A stretch of 64,000 bases of DNA from Erythrocercus mccallii (Eukaryota > Chordata > Aves > Passeriformes > Dicruridae): NCBI GenBank assembly GCA_013397435.1, contig VZRG01002082.1:1-64000 (forward strand). Reading direction: 5' to 3'. This document shows positions 36,961 to 49,200 of this stretch, piece after piece (within the stretch, counting starts at the first letter, position 1; every line of letters starts with the position of its first letter). The translations under genes and the position numbers were made by a program. The notes below the pieces were generated by a model. The model saw only the letters and a program-made list of their open reading frames with translations. It did not search any database and had not been told where the DNA came from.

Positions 36961-39469
36961 GGAGCAGAGTTGTTGTTTGTTAGTTTGTTTTTCTTCTGCA
37001 GAGCACTTTCGCTGCAGACCAAGTCCTGAGCTCTGTAGTTAGCTCCATCTTAACGAGACTTTGCTTAGCCAAAGCTTCTGCTGGCTTTGGTGCTCACCTA
37101 GCAAAGGCACTGAGTGACTCAGACCCCATCCAGTGCCAGTGGCCAGTGCAACCAGTGGCACAAAATGCTTGGAATTTTGTCTAATAATGCCTAAGAATTA
37201 ATTTTATAATAATACAGGAATTAATTGATTTGGGTCTTGCAGATGCCCGTCTTTGAGCTGAGTGTTGGTGACAATGTGGGGACTGTTGTGGGCAGAGCCA
37301 GGTAGGATGCACTGCTGCCGCCCCATGCAGAACAGGAGGTTTGAGGCATTCAGCCCAGGCATTGCTGGTGCACTCAAGCATACTTTGATTCACCAGCCAA
37401 AGTGAACAGAGATTCAACCCCAGCAATTGCCCATGTCCCTCCCTAGAGCTTTGAATTGAGAATATGATGTGCTGGGAGATAATTTGCTCCCTGAACTTGT
37501 GCCAGAGATGCAGCTAGTGAGGAGCAGGGAGATGGGCAAGCGTGACTTTTCATCAAGTAGGAAAAGTTTCAGAGCAGAAGTCACTGCCTGCTGCGAGCAG
37601 CTTTGGGCCTGGCATGACAGCAGCGGTGCTGCTACCATCTGTTGGTGAGCAGCAGAAAAGGAGCAACAATAAACCCTCAATAAATCACATCCCAGGCACG
37701 CAGGTACGCGTGGCACCACGTTGGCCGCCATCCCTCAGCAAGCACAGGAGGGTGTGCTGTGCTGCAAAGACTCCTCAGAAAAGTTGGGTCAGAAGCTGCC
37801 CTGGGGACAGTGCCGGCTGTGCTGGCACTGGTGAGCAGCAGGTGACACTCAGCTTGGGGCGGAGAGGAAGGCGGGCAGAGGGAACGCAGGCAGAGCACTG
37901 CAGCAGGCTGGCAAACAGCGGTGGCCTCCCAACTTGTTTTCCTCCAAAATCCCATCCCTGGTGGCTCTCCTGCGGGGGAGTGGCAGGGATGGCAATGTCA
38001 GAGGGACAGCACAGCTCCTGGGCTGCAGCTTTGCCAAGGCCACCCCATGTGCTGTGAAGCACAGGCTCTGCTAGCACAGCGGGTGTTGGGGCCAGCAAGC
38101 CCTGCAGGCTGTCTTCTCCAGGGCACAGCAGCTGTGTGGAGCAGCCCTGGCACAGTGGGAATCTCCTGGTGAGTTCATTCTGTATTCCCAGGCCCCTTTA
38201 GCAGAATGTCCTGGTGTGGGGGAGCCTGGCTGACTCAAGCTGCAAACAATGGCTTTAAGAAAGTGATGATATGTATTAACATCCAAGAAATGCTTCTAGA
38301 GATCTGAACCTGCCCTTGAAGGTGCTGCTAACCCCTGGTAGAAGGGTTATGGCTCTAGAGATTTATTTTTTGTTTTAGAGGACACTCTATTTATCATTTA
38401 AAAGTGCTCTCTAAGATGGAAACCAGCCCTGACCACAGCTCATCTTCCCAGCTCCCTGTGGAGCAGGGCTCCCGCAGCTCCCACAGGGGTTTTCTGTAAA
38501 TGTTGTAAAGCTCTTTTTGTATTTTTAATAACAAGGTGGACAATAACTCTATTTACAGGGAAATCTTCCTTTTGCAGGAGTATCATGTACACCTCTTTCT
38601 TATTTGTTGCTCTCTGTCCCTACAACCCTCTTGCAAATGGGTAATCCTTGTTCTGATTTTTTTTCTAGCAGGGATGTTTTGTTTTCCTGTTGGCTGATGC
38701 TGTCTGTTCAGTCTGTGGAGGATTAACCTATGTGCCGTTGCTAGGTGGCCTTAAGCAAAGAAATAACGCAGATCACAGACTCCTGCATTCCTACAGTATG
38801 TAACTCTCTTGTTCAGCAAGATTTTTCTTTCACTGTCCCTCTTATGTTTTGTGTTTATGGTAGCAGAGGTATTTATTAGAAGATCCACATACAATTTGAA
38901 CAAAAATAATGGACCAGAGCCCTCTAAAATGTCAGGTTTATTTGATCTTAAAATATTTAGTAAGACTCTTTGCCAGCTCTTTCCATGGCTTGTCTTCTGA
39001 CAGTGTCTAAGCTTCTTCCATAATTTTTAGATTTTTCCTCACGTGAAGTTCTGGGTCCCTGAGGAATACCCAGCTCATCATCACAGCCCACAGGCACCAA
39101 GACAAGGGCGTTCCAGTGAGGCTGGGGATCACACCCCTCTGAGACCACCCAGGTGTGTCAGGGGCTCGTCAGGGTCAGAGCATGATGGGTCTGGGCATCC
39201 CATTTTGTACAAAAAAATACCTGGAGCAAGGAAGAGTTCAAGGAAGAGCTGCAAAAGCGATTGCAGGGCTGATAGAATCATCTGGGGAGGGAAGATTAGA
39301 ATTTTGTAGCTCAGGCATGCCTTACTGCCAGGCCGCTGTCTACCAGTGCCTGTCATATTTTGCAGCACTTTAATGCTTTTGCTCAAAGGACCTTTGAAGT
39401 CTCTTATGACCCAAATACAGCCTAAATCATGGAGCATTCCCCAGAGAGACATAGCAGTTATTGGCTTGG

Positions 39470-39505
39470 TTTGCTTCTGGTGAAACTGAGGCAGAGTGAT
39501 TCAAG
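39470..39505 (-). mobile_element. MIR-like SINE scrap
   Basis: GGTGAAACTGAGGCAGAG resembles the reverse-complement MIR tail (GAGGAAACTGAGGCACAGAG) and is followed by a GTGATTCAAG-like continuation. It is short and may be chance. Confidence 0.3.
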
Positions 39506-41858
39506 AGCATTGTTTTCCTCGTGGTGTATGTCCAATGTGCAGTTCTCAGAGGTAGCTGCACTTCTCGCTTCTCCTGGACACGGAGCCAGAGAGGCACTGC
39601 CCCAAGGCCATAGAATACTCACCAAAAACCCAGCCACACTTCTGCTGACTCCACAGCCTGACTTCTGTCTCTGCTCCAGCTCCTGTCTCTGCCAGTATTG
39701 CTCTGGTCCTCTGTGCCTTGCCTTCACATATTTTCTGCTAACAAAAATAGTAAGAGAGATTTGTGTGTGGTTTCATAGTGAAACAGGACTCTGCAGCCTT
39801 CTTTTGTGTGTGTATATCTGTACCAACTTCTGACAGCATTAGAGAGGCAGTGAAATCAAAGGTACTCTGTTTCTTCAGGTGGCTGGTGGAAGAGAAGATC
39901 CTGTGAGAGCAGATGAGTGCTCTTTGCTGTGTGTCCCTGGAGGGAGCACCTGGAGCCCTGGCTCTTCCTGGGATATTGGTGTCCACACCTCCAGAGATAG
40001 CCATTGGAATGAGCCCATTGTATTTATCTGGATTTATCTAACCTTTTTTTTCATCCTGTTGTTGGGCAAGTAATTCCCTCTACTGACTGCCAATATCCTG
40101 GGATTTAACTTTCATTTTTACTTTTACCTATCCTGCTATTTGAACTGCTCATAATCAGCATTTATCAGCCTTCTTGAGAAGCTTATTAGAGCTGAGCAAA
40201 TACATCACCATGAATATTTAAAGACTTGGGGTTTAAATTTTTCACATCTTTTCTTGAGAGTTCATTTTATAGACATTTTCTGATATGTAGTTATTCTTAA
40301 ATTGTTTGAAATCTCCTGAAATTGCACACTGGACTCCTAAATGAATATTTCACACCGATGCCACACATGGCAGTTAACAACTGGCTGTGTAAAGCCCACA
40401 ATGTTGCAGACAGGTCCAGCCAGCCCCATCCATGGCCCCATGCAGCTGTGTTCTGAGTCTGCACACTCAGGTGTGCAAATGTAGGCAGCAGTTGGCACAA
40501 ATATTTTCCGTATCCAAAACATGTTTGCTGTTACTGTTTTGTCCACAAATGCTCAGGTCATTTGACAGTAAGGAAAAGGCAGGTAAAGTACAGCCCCAGG
40601 CGGAGTTGGCAAAACCCGCTCCAAATTACAGAGATCTTTGTTTTGCATCACTATCAGTTGCCTGCCTCTATTTCTGATTCCCAGCTAGGAGCGATGTGAC
40701 TGACGGGCCTGCCGAGTGCTTATCATGGATACATTCCTCCTTCCCAGCCTCTTGTTTTTCAGGCTGGCTCGCATGTTGAATCTGGCAGTTTGCATTAATA
40801 AAATAGGTTGGTCTGAAATGCCCACAGGACTTTTTTTCTCCTAGCACAGCAGGGTGAGGTTTTTTTGTATATACAAAGGACTCTGATGTAAAAATACATA
40901 TCTCTACAAAGCTCTTCTGTTCTTCCTCCTGCGGCTCTTTAGTTTGGCGGCCCCAACCTGGCCCTGGTGCTCAGTGCTGAGGTGGCCGTGTGCACCCTGC
41001 AAGCTCAGCACTGCAGCCAGGATGGGCTGATGTGGGTACAGCTGCACTGGGGGGCTCACACACACTGCTGGAGCTCACTGCAGTGGGGAAGGCTGGGCTG
41101 GAAGCAGGGCAATGGCCTGCAGTTTAGGGGCAGTCTAGGCCATGGCTAGCTCTGACATTTGGCAAGTCTTGGTTCTTTCCCAAGTGTCACTGTGTCTCAG
41201 TGACCTGTTCTCATCCAGCTAGGCTGCCTTTATCCTGTGGTCATTTGGCAGGAGACTGCTAAAAATAACCCTGAAGAGGCAAACTTCCTTGCTCACACTG
41301 ATGTTAGTAGCTCCCAGGAACTGGAGGAGCTGCAGAGAGTGCCTGGGAACAACTCCAGTCCTGATGCCACCCTGAGCGTGACAGGAGCCCTGTGGTGGTG
41401 CTGGACAGGGCACCTGAACATACAGAACTCCCAGGGCAGGGCAGGGGGATGAGGACGCACAGGCAGGACCCATCCCAGGGCTGGTGCCACCAACCCATGG
41501 AAGTACAAGCCATCTTTTTCCTCCTGCCATGGCAGTGCCTGAGACAGCAGCCAACATTGCTTCCTCCAAGGGACTGGCTCCAGCCTCTGCATGCATGTGG
41601 CCACCCAGGGTAGTGAGGCACAGGACCTGAAAGGAGCACCAGCCCCCCACATCAGGTCTCATCCTGTGGTGGACAAACCTCCCCTCTCCAAATTGCTGGA
41701 CAAGAAGCAAACTGCTGTGTGTTGGGAGCTATTTTAACTCCTGAGGAAATCAGGACAGTTGTTGCTACCTTCTGAAATGACTCAGCCCTGCGGTAGCCTC
41801 CAGCTGAGAGCTCTGCCAGGTGCAGATGTCTGCAAATGCCAGAAGAGAAATTGTGATG

Positions 41859-41904
41859 GTTTTGTAAACTTTATATACAAAGTTTTGTAAACTTTGTACA
41901 AATA
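41859..41904. repeat. 23-bp tandem duplication
   Basis: GTTTTGTAAACTTT occurs at 41859-41872 and again at 41882-41895, each followed by a TA-rich CAAA stretch. The second copy also contains the palindrome TTTGTACAAA. Confidence 0.85.
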
Positions 41905-41954
41905 AGCAATCTTCTGCAGGTTGTCTTTTTTTCCCTTTCTTATATAGGAGAGGA

Positions 41955-41978
41955 CCCTGTTCCCTGTTCCCTGTTCCC
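41955..41978. repeat. 7-bp triplicate repeat
   Basis: Three consecutive CCCTGTT units followed by CCC. Confidence 0.9.
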
Positions 41979-42349
41979 AGCTGAAATTAGGAAAGGGGTA
42001 AAAACCTGTCACTATTAATGTGTAACTTGCAAAATATGAAGGCTAAGGTTTTGAAAAGGCCTGAACTTAAGTTGCTGGGAATTTGTTTCCACTGAAAGTG
42101 AAGAAAAGCTTGGCATTCAGCATCCCTAAATTCACTGGGAAGGGCCAGCCTACATGCCTGTTAGATATGCTGGACACTTAAGGAGCATTTCACAAACTAA
42201 AAGCAGAATCGTTGATGCAATCGAAACTTTCTGAAATTTTTGCTGGCCTGTGGTATCGGGAGTGCTCAGCTGTTGGTTATTAATGATCACACAGCAAAGA
42301 GAAGGCTCACACAAATGTTTTGTCTTATTGCCATTGATTGGTTGTAAGG

Positions 42350-42500
42350 GTATTACTTGACCAGAGTATGGTGAAATTGATTAACTTTATTAATTATTTA
42401 TTGCATAGTAACTATATATTTAATGTATCTGTACAGCTATTGTGTCTCTGCGTTTTGATTAACATTTTCTTCCTGCGGAATAACAAACCCGTGCAGTAAA
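42350..42500. promoter_or_regulatory. AT-rich block at the edge of a CpG island
   Basis: ATTGATTAACTTTATTAATT and neighbouring TAAT-rich sequence end sharply where CpG-dense DNA begins near 42520. The element could be regulatory. No defined site is confirmed. Confidence 0.25.
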
Positions 42501-42519
42501 ACCTCCCTTCTGCCATGAA

Positions 42520-43430
42520 ATCCAGCGGCTGCGCTGTGCCTGCCCCCGGCGAGGCTGGCTGCCCTCGGGAGCCGGACCCTGCGCGGAGCAGCCCCCCCGG
42601 GGCCACGGCACTCGAGGAGCCGCCCGGGGATCGCAGCGGTTCCGCAGCCTCGGCCGAGCCAGCGGCGCTGTGGGAGGCGGGCGGGCCGTGCTGGAGCGGG
42701 GCACTCGCTGGGAGCCCGGGCTGGCAGCGCGGGGGAGGCAGCGGGGGGGGCCGAGCCCGGGCCAGGCTGGCACGACCGTGAGCGGCCGCAAACCGGAGCT
42801 TTGGGTGGCGTACGGCGGCCCCGGAGAGGAGCCGTGCCCGGCGGGAGGGCCCGCGCCGCCCCCGCGCCCCCGCTCCGGCCCCCGCCTCGCTTTCTCACAG
42901 CTCCCGCTGCTTCCCGTTCCTCCCCCGGCTCCCGTTGCTATGCCCCGCCGGGCCGGCCGCCGGCAGGAATTCGTGGCGTGTCCAGCTGCTCCCAGCGTGG
43001 CCCCGCGGCCCGGCTGTGCTGCCGGCAGCCCCTCCGAGCTGCTCGCCCGAGGCTGGGCACGGCACCAGGGCTGCGGGCTCCCAAATGCTGCACCGGGCTC
43101 CTTTCCCACGGCGTGCCTACACCGAGCTGTGCTTTTTCTCTCGAGAACACATGCCAGAACCTGACATTATGTTGTTCCCCGAGTGGCGATGGCTCCCGAC
43201 AAGGGCCATGGCTTTGGGATCGCATTCCCGCGGGATGTGCGGGGAGGAACACTCAGCCCTGCAGTGCAGAGCCGTGCCCGGCGGCGGCGGGGCGATGCTC
43301 GAACTGCCCCGGTGCTCCGGTGCTGGGCCCTTCCAGCGGGACCCTCGCGGCACTGCCGACCTGGGAAATCCCCGGGCAGCCCGCGGGAGTCTGGTGGCCC
43401 AGACAGCAGTGATGGTTGCCCGGAGAAGTG
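42520..43430. promoter_or_regulatory. Orphan CpG island
   Basis: About 900 bases with very high GC and frequent CpG, including several GCCCGG/CCGGGC stretches. It starts abruptly after AT-rich DNA. Open frames on both strands (up to 216 aa) have Pro/Ala/Arg/Gly-rich composition typical of translated CpG islands and no recognisable domain. It lies about 9 kb upstream of the zinc-finger gene's island, so an alternative upstream first exon or a noncoding RNA promoter is possible. Confidence 0.65.
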
Positions 43431-43566
43431 TGTAAGCTTCTGGAGTAGGAGTTTTTCCTCTGCTGCCCTCGTGGATGTTTGTGCCCGCCTCTGGGAAATG
43501 CCACGCACCGGAACCCTGGGCTTTCGGTGCCTGATTGGAGGACACAGCAATAGCACTGAGCAACGT

Positions 43567-43606
43567 AGCTAGATAACCAAATAAACAGCTAGATAACCAA
43601 ATAAAC
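43567..43606. repeat. Perfect 20-bp tandem duplication
   Basis: AGCTAGATAACCAAATAAAC is present twice, head to tail and identical, followed by AGC of a third start. Identity suggests recent origin. Confidence 0.97.
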
Positions 43607-44058
43607 AGCAGGGCAATTTTTTGATAGTTGATACTATTATAAGTATTTTAAGAATTTGCACTGATGCACTTAAAAAAGTGCTTTTGGATTTGAAAGAAAA
43701 CCCCTAAAAATAAATGTAAACAAATCCAGTTCTCTTTAAATCCTATGGCTTCTCCTATTTTGCCCAATTGGCTGTATGTCTTATTGCTGATAAGACTTAC
43801 TCCTTTCTATCTACGAAAGGAGTCCTAATAAGATAAAAATAAACACTGCCAATCATAGGATTTAAACAGAACATCAATTGGGCTGATAACGGGGAAATAT
43901 TTTGTGACCCTTCCAAAACGCTCTGGAGAGACGAAACAGAGAGAGGTCTGAAGAAACCTATGCACATTCTATAGAAACTACTTGACAAATTGTACTGAAT
44001 TTAATAGAGAATGAGATATTTTCCCTGGGTTTTTGGCATCCTAATTCAATAGCAACAA

Positions 44059-44088
44059 AATAATTTTCTATTCAATAATTTTCTATTC
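44059..44088. repeat. Perfect 15-bp tandem duplication
   Basis: AATAATTTTCTATTC is present twice in direct orientation and followed by AATAA. Confidence 0.95.
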
Positions 44089-44811
44089 AATAACGAAGAG
44101 ATAACTTTCTTGTGAAATTTTTTACTGCAATAAAAACTGCATGTTCTCACACTGCCACCTGCTCTCCACCACAAGTTCTTCCATGTTATCACACCAAATC
44201 AGATGACGAACCATAAATATCTTGGTATTAAAGAACAAACTTTCTTTAAAATGCCTCTTTCAAAACTGCCTGCGGGTCTGCCTGTGCAGCTGTGGGGTTT
44301 GCTAATCAATAGCACCATGCAGTACGTTGTGTCTTTTTGCATAATTACAGAATGAAAGCAGGCACAGAAAAGAACCAAGTGGAAACTATTAATTTTTTAA
44401 AATTGGACTTGATTTGTGTTTCAGTTTTCTTCAGTTCAGTGGGAAGGAGCTGGAAGAGGAGGTGACAGTTCGGCTGCCTGTCCTCAAGCTGCTTGGTTTA
44501 ATGTGAAGCCGCTGTTTGGACTTCGCTTTTCTGGACCCGTGAACAGCTCTGAGGGTAGAGAGGCAGCATCCCTTGGGACAGGGATGTCAGGCAGGGACAG
44601 GCTGAGCTGGGACACATTGTACTGCAGTTGGGAGCACTGGTTTCATATCACTGCTTGCCAAAGTGGCCAGTGATGGTTTTCATGGCAGAGACAGTCTCGA
44701 GGGTGAGAAGGTTTTGGAGCAAAGCATCTTTACTTGGTACACACTTTTTAAAGACACAGCTGCAGTAGTAGATGGCTGGGTACTGATGGCAGGATTGGAA
44801 ATGTGCTCAAG

Positions 44812-44860
44812 CATTATTATTTTTGTTTGGTTTATGAGGAAACAGAGGTGGGGAGAGATC
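44812..44860 (-). mobile_element. MIR-like SINE remnant
   Basis: ATTATTATTTTTGTTTGG followed by TTTATGAGGAAACAGAGGTG resembles the reverse-complement MIR 3' part (ATTATCCCCATTTTACAGATGAGGAAACTGAGG). Old MIR-type SINEs occur at low density in sauropsids. The match is by eye. Confidence 0.4.
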
Positions 44861-46251
44861 TCTTCTCCCTGTTATTTTATTGGGAAAATACCAGTGGAGT
44901 GGAAGCCTTAGGAAAAGTAGGAATTTTTAGACGAGCTGTGTCTACCCATGTAAAATGCTTCTAAAGTGTCCAGACCCTGGCGACAGGTTGCTCTGCGACT
45001 TCTGATGGGAGCAGGTCCAGACGGCAGCTGCCTGCCTGTGTTTGGCAGTCTCTGATACCCAATTTTGAGAGCTTCCATGGTGTGGGTGCCGCCAGGTCCA
45101 GTTCCCGGGGTGAGTTTGCCCCGAGGCCTCACAGCACTTCCTAACTCCTGCTGGAACCGGGCTTAATGGCTGAGAAAATCCGGCACCCGCCTCGAGAGAT
45201 GATCCCGGACTGGTGTGAATGGGACTTTTTGACTGCAAGGTGGAAGGAAAAGTGATGTGCCCACTATTACATTGCTAAACCTGTTCTCTGGGTAGAGAAA
45301 TCTTCTGCCTCTGCAGTGTAATTCTGAACATCTCATAAACATTACACAGATACATGTCACGGAAATTTATAATCAAAAAAAGAAACAAGGATGCATGAAT
45401 ATATGGAGGACATGAATCACTCCTCTTGCTGGAGATCGATCCATAATACCTTAAACAAGTACTCAGAGTCCAAGTGCTAATTATCTGCTAATGGGGTATT
45501 TGTTCTCCTTCAGTTATGTAAAAGTACACAGCATTCAACCTAAAGAGTGCGCTTAAATGGCTTTGTACTGGTGGAGAAGGAACAGCTTTGAAGGCTGCTG
45601 CCATGCTTTGCCCTGGAGCTCCTGCAGCCCCTTGCTGAGCTCCTGATGCTGCCCTTGCTGTGCCTCTCCTCTCCCGCTTTTTCACTTGTCATTCGTTTTC
45701 CGTATCTCAACATTATCCGAGTCAGCGATGCTGGCAAAGATGTGAATAAAATTATAAATCCTATATCGTGGCTTTTGCCACCGCTGCTGGCCAGAGAGCA
45801 GTGGCGGTGCCTGTTGAGTACAAGGGGAGCTTCCACCCGGTAACAAAGCCCGGCAAAGTGAATGAGCTCTTTGATCGCAACCCTGGTAAGAATGGGTCTC
45901 AGTGGGCACAGTGAACTACTCTCATGGGGAAAGGGATGCAGTGACCCATCCTCATTGCAGAAATGCCTTGTCGGAGCTTGCAGAGCTGAGCTGACATCAA
46001 GGAGAGGGTGAGGAGGCCCGTGCTGGAGCCAGCAGCTGGAGAGCCTGTAACTCCCGTACCTCCACTGGCCAGCTCATCCCAGAGGCACCGAGCGCCTTCC
46101 TACACCAGGGCTTCACCCACCTTTAACTCATTCAAACGAATAATGTATTTTTAATTCTTTATGTCCTTTGAGCAGCAGTACAGACCCACGACCACCGGGA
46201 ATGGAAAAAACACAGACTATGTGGATCACAGAGAGAGACTTTTCTCTGAGC

Positions 46252-46290
46252 TGTGATAAAATATGGAATATGTGATAAAAATATGGAATC
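46252..46290. repeat. 19/20-bp tandem duplication
   Basis: TGTGATAAAATATGGAAT is repeated with a one-base insertion in the A run. Confidence 0.92.
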
Positions 46291-49200
46291 ATGATACTTT
46301 TTTATACCAAACATGCTAAGTTATTAAGTAACATTATAATGCTCTAAGTTATTATTACAGAAATGTTCAAAAGGCAGATGTAGAGCCTGGAAAATTCTTT
46401 GTGCTAAAGGTGGTTTTGTCATGAAGTGCTGATCCTCTGCCTGACTCCCTCACCTAATTGGAACAGAGACCAAAATGAATACTTTGCTTCATCACCTATG
46501 GAATACCTGCTTGTATTTGTAGGGCGTTGCATGATCTATGTCTTTAGCACTATTGTCAGTAATGACTTCTACTGTAACTGTGGAGGGAGGTGCGTATGTG
46601 ATTTATCTACAGATGGGTATTTTGTGATATTTGAGCTAAATTCAGCTCCACTCTATGATAGTATTTTTCAAAAAATGTCACGAACAGCACCACTTACTCT
46701 ATCTTGATTTCAGATTATTGTATCTTCTTTAACTAAAAAAAAAACTATTGCTAGAAGTAAGAGCCATACACAAGTGAAAAAGAATTTAAAATCACTGTGC
46801 TTATTAGACATGTATGAATACTAATACTGGTGCACATGGCATGTGCACATGAAACGGGCTCCTAATCCTGTTCGTACTAAAATGTGTTTCACAGTGAAAC
46901 TTCCCCTTGGTTTTTCAATGCCCTTGATAACATCTCAGTCCCTTTTCACTGTAACTTCTCAAAGTGTGAACTCAGTCGCTCTGGCTGGGTGCTGCCTGCA
47001 GACACACCGCCGATTCTTCACGTGAAGCCTTTCCTTTCTGTGCACATCCTCCCTCTGGAGCACCTCTTTCCGCTGTTCTGTAGCCCAAATTTAAGGCTAT
47101 GTCAGTCCTTGCTTATGATTAAAATGTGGGATGCCAGTTATTTATTTATGTAAAGTGTTTGGAGGCTTTAACTCAAGAGCACCATAGAAACTGGGCTGGT
47201 ATTGTAGTCGGGGCTTTTATTCAGGTTGCCTGATGCGCTGCGGATGCCGCCTGCCTTTGTGTGCTCCAGCCCCATGTTTATCCCGACGCTGCCTTTGTGT
47301 TCCCTATTTGACATATTTTACTGTAAATAAAGAGAGACACTGTCTTGCAGCTGTATCCACTGTGACATTTGACTCTCTGCTGAATGATTGCATTGTGCTG
47401 TGTGCTTTGAAAACATTATCTCTTTTAAGAAATAATCTAGTCCTTTAATAGTTTCCTGCATGTGCCTGTATTCCTTTGCACATCCAGAGAGCTCAGGTGT
47501 TCACCAACCTCCATCAAACCTCAGCTAGAGCAGTTCCTGCCATGTGGAGGGCTGGTGAGGGTACAAGTGCCTCGGATACCAGGTCTTGGCACTGCTGAAT
47601 TCCTATTTTGCCTGCTCTTTTTAGCTGCACCCTCTAATCAGATTGTGCAGTATGGCTTTTTCTGGGGCATGAGCCTTTTGCCACATTTCTTAGATATTAT
47701 GCAGCATCTCTTAATTAGGTCTATACATATCATATATTCTTTATAGGTTGATTTTTATTGGCTGCTCTACAATTATGGTGATCTTCCCTCTGCTGCCTGG
47801 TTATGAGTGATCACCCTCTCAGTCTTTTTATGTGTTGAAGATACTCCTCTTTTTGACTTTAGAAAGTTTAAATCCTTGCTGAGGCTGGCTTTCTCAAAGC
47901 AGGCCTGATTCATTGGGTGTCTAACTCCAATAGTGCTTGTTTAATATCCCTTTCATGAAGTTTGTATTTTTGCCTTTACACAAGTGTGCCATTTTTATGT
48001 AACTTGTAATTGCAAACTGATTCTGAAACACTTTCAAAATCATTCTCTATATTTAGAAATGTATAGGGGTTTGCTCTAAGTATTGACTGCAAATAAACCT
48101 ATAACTATAGAGAGGCTGGAAGTCCCGCCTGCATTCTCCAGAGAAAGGCCAATCAGTTTCCTATGAGGCTGCCAGGGTGGGACTATCTCAGATGTCACTA
48201 TTGTCATGGATAGGATCTTCCTGAAAGTCATCAAATTTTAAAAATTATGTTCACTGTGCATGCACGTGGGAGGAGAGAGCAGAGCAAAATGAAATCAACA
48301 TTTTGAGTTAGGTGGCATGAAAAGCAAGCGTATTGGTTTCCCCCTAGTAAAGGAGCACACTGAAACCAGCACTGGTGTCTTTGAGGGGAAGCGTGGCAGT
48401 GAGTGGAGGGGCAGGGACCCCCAGGTCCCCGCAGATCAGGGCTCGGTGCCTTCGTGTCAGCCCCAGGGGGCTTGGGTGGCAAATCCGATGGAGGAGGTTG
48501 GCGGATGCCTCCACCAGCAAATCCTGTTTTCAGACAAGCCATGCTGAGCTCGGGGGGCTCCTCTGCATCTCACAACTGGTTCCCTCTCATCAGCAGCTGC
48601 GTTGTGTATAGTATAGGATCTGTGTCATGCATAATATAGAACAATGACATTCCCAAAAGGGGTTACAAGCAGAGAATCCGGCATCCAAATTGTCCCAGCG
48701 ACCTGATGAGACATGGACGTCATTCGGAGCTGCAGGAGGGCTCTTGGTTCTCTCCCGGAGAGAACAGCTCTGCACTCTGGCAGTCTTGGCTTTGTGCTTT
48801 TATTAAAATTCCCCAGAATAAAAAGAAAAAGCATCTGTGAGGGAACAAGATTGATAAGAGATTCAAAAAATATTTTTATTGCATTCTTAAATTACCATAA
48901 CTAAATTAAATTATTAAATGCATTTTTATTAAATTAGCACACGGGCTGGTGTCACTTGCCTTAAATATTTTAATAAAGCCTGTGAAGTCTTCCCTTGTTA
49001 TTAGCGCTGCTCTTGGAATGTATCTATTTTAATGACAATATGAGTTTAAGTTCTGGTGTTGGGAAGAGAGCCTGGATGGGTGAACTCTGCATTTCTCTGG
49101 GGGGCCCAGCAGGGTTATGGGGTTTTCTTTGCTCAAGAGTGGCTGCGGGACCACATCAACTCCATGTACACATATCTGGAGGAGATGCACAAATGATGTG

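Larger units (their letters stand above)
34276..41858. other. Gene desert segment
   Basis: No coding exon or RNA gene was recognised. GC-rich stretches at 35.0-35.4 and 37.2-38.3 kb produce overlapping short open frames on both strands without domain features. A possible regulatory block lies at 36770-36960 and a MIR-like scrap at 39470-39505. Confidence 0.5.

Noticed and set aside
42437..43572. Several 130-216 aa open frames on both strands
   Set aside because: Typical CpG-island artefacts. The frames contradict each other and none carries a recognisable motif.
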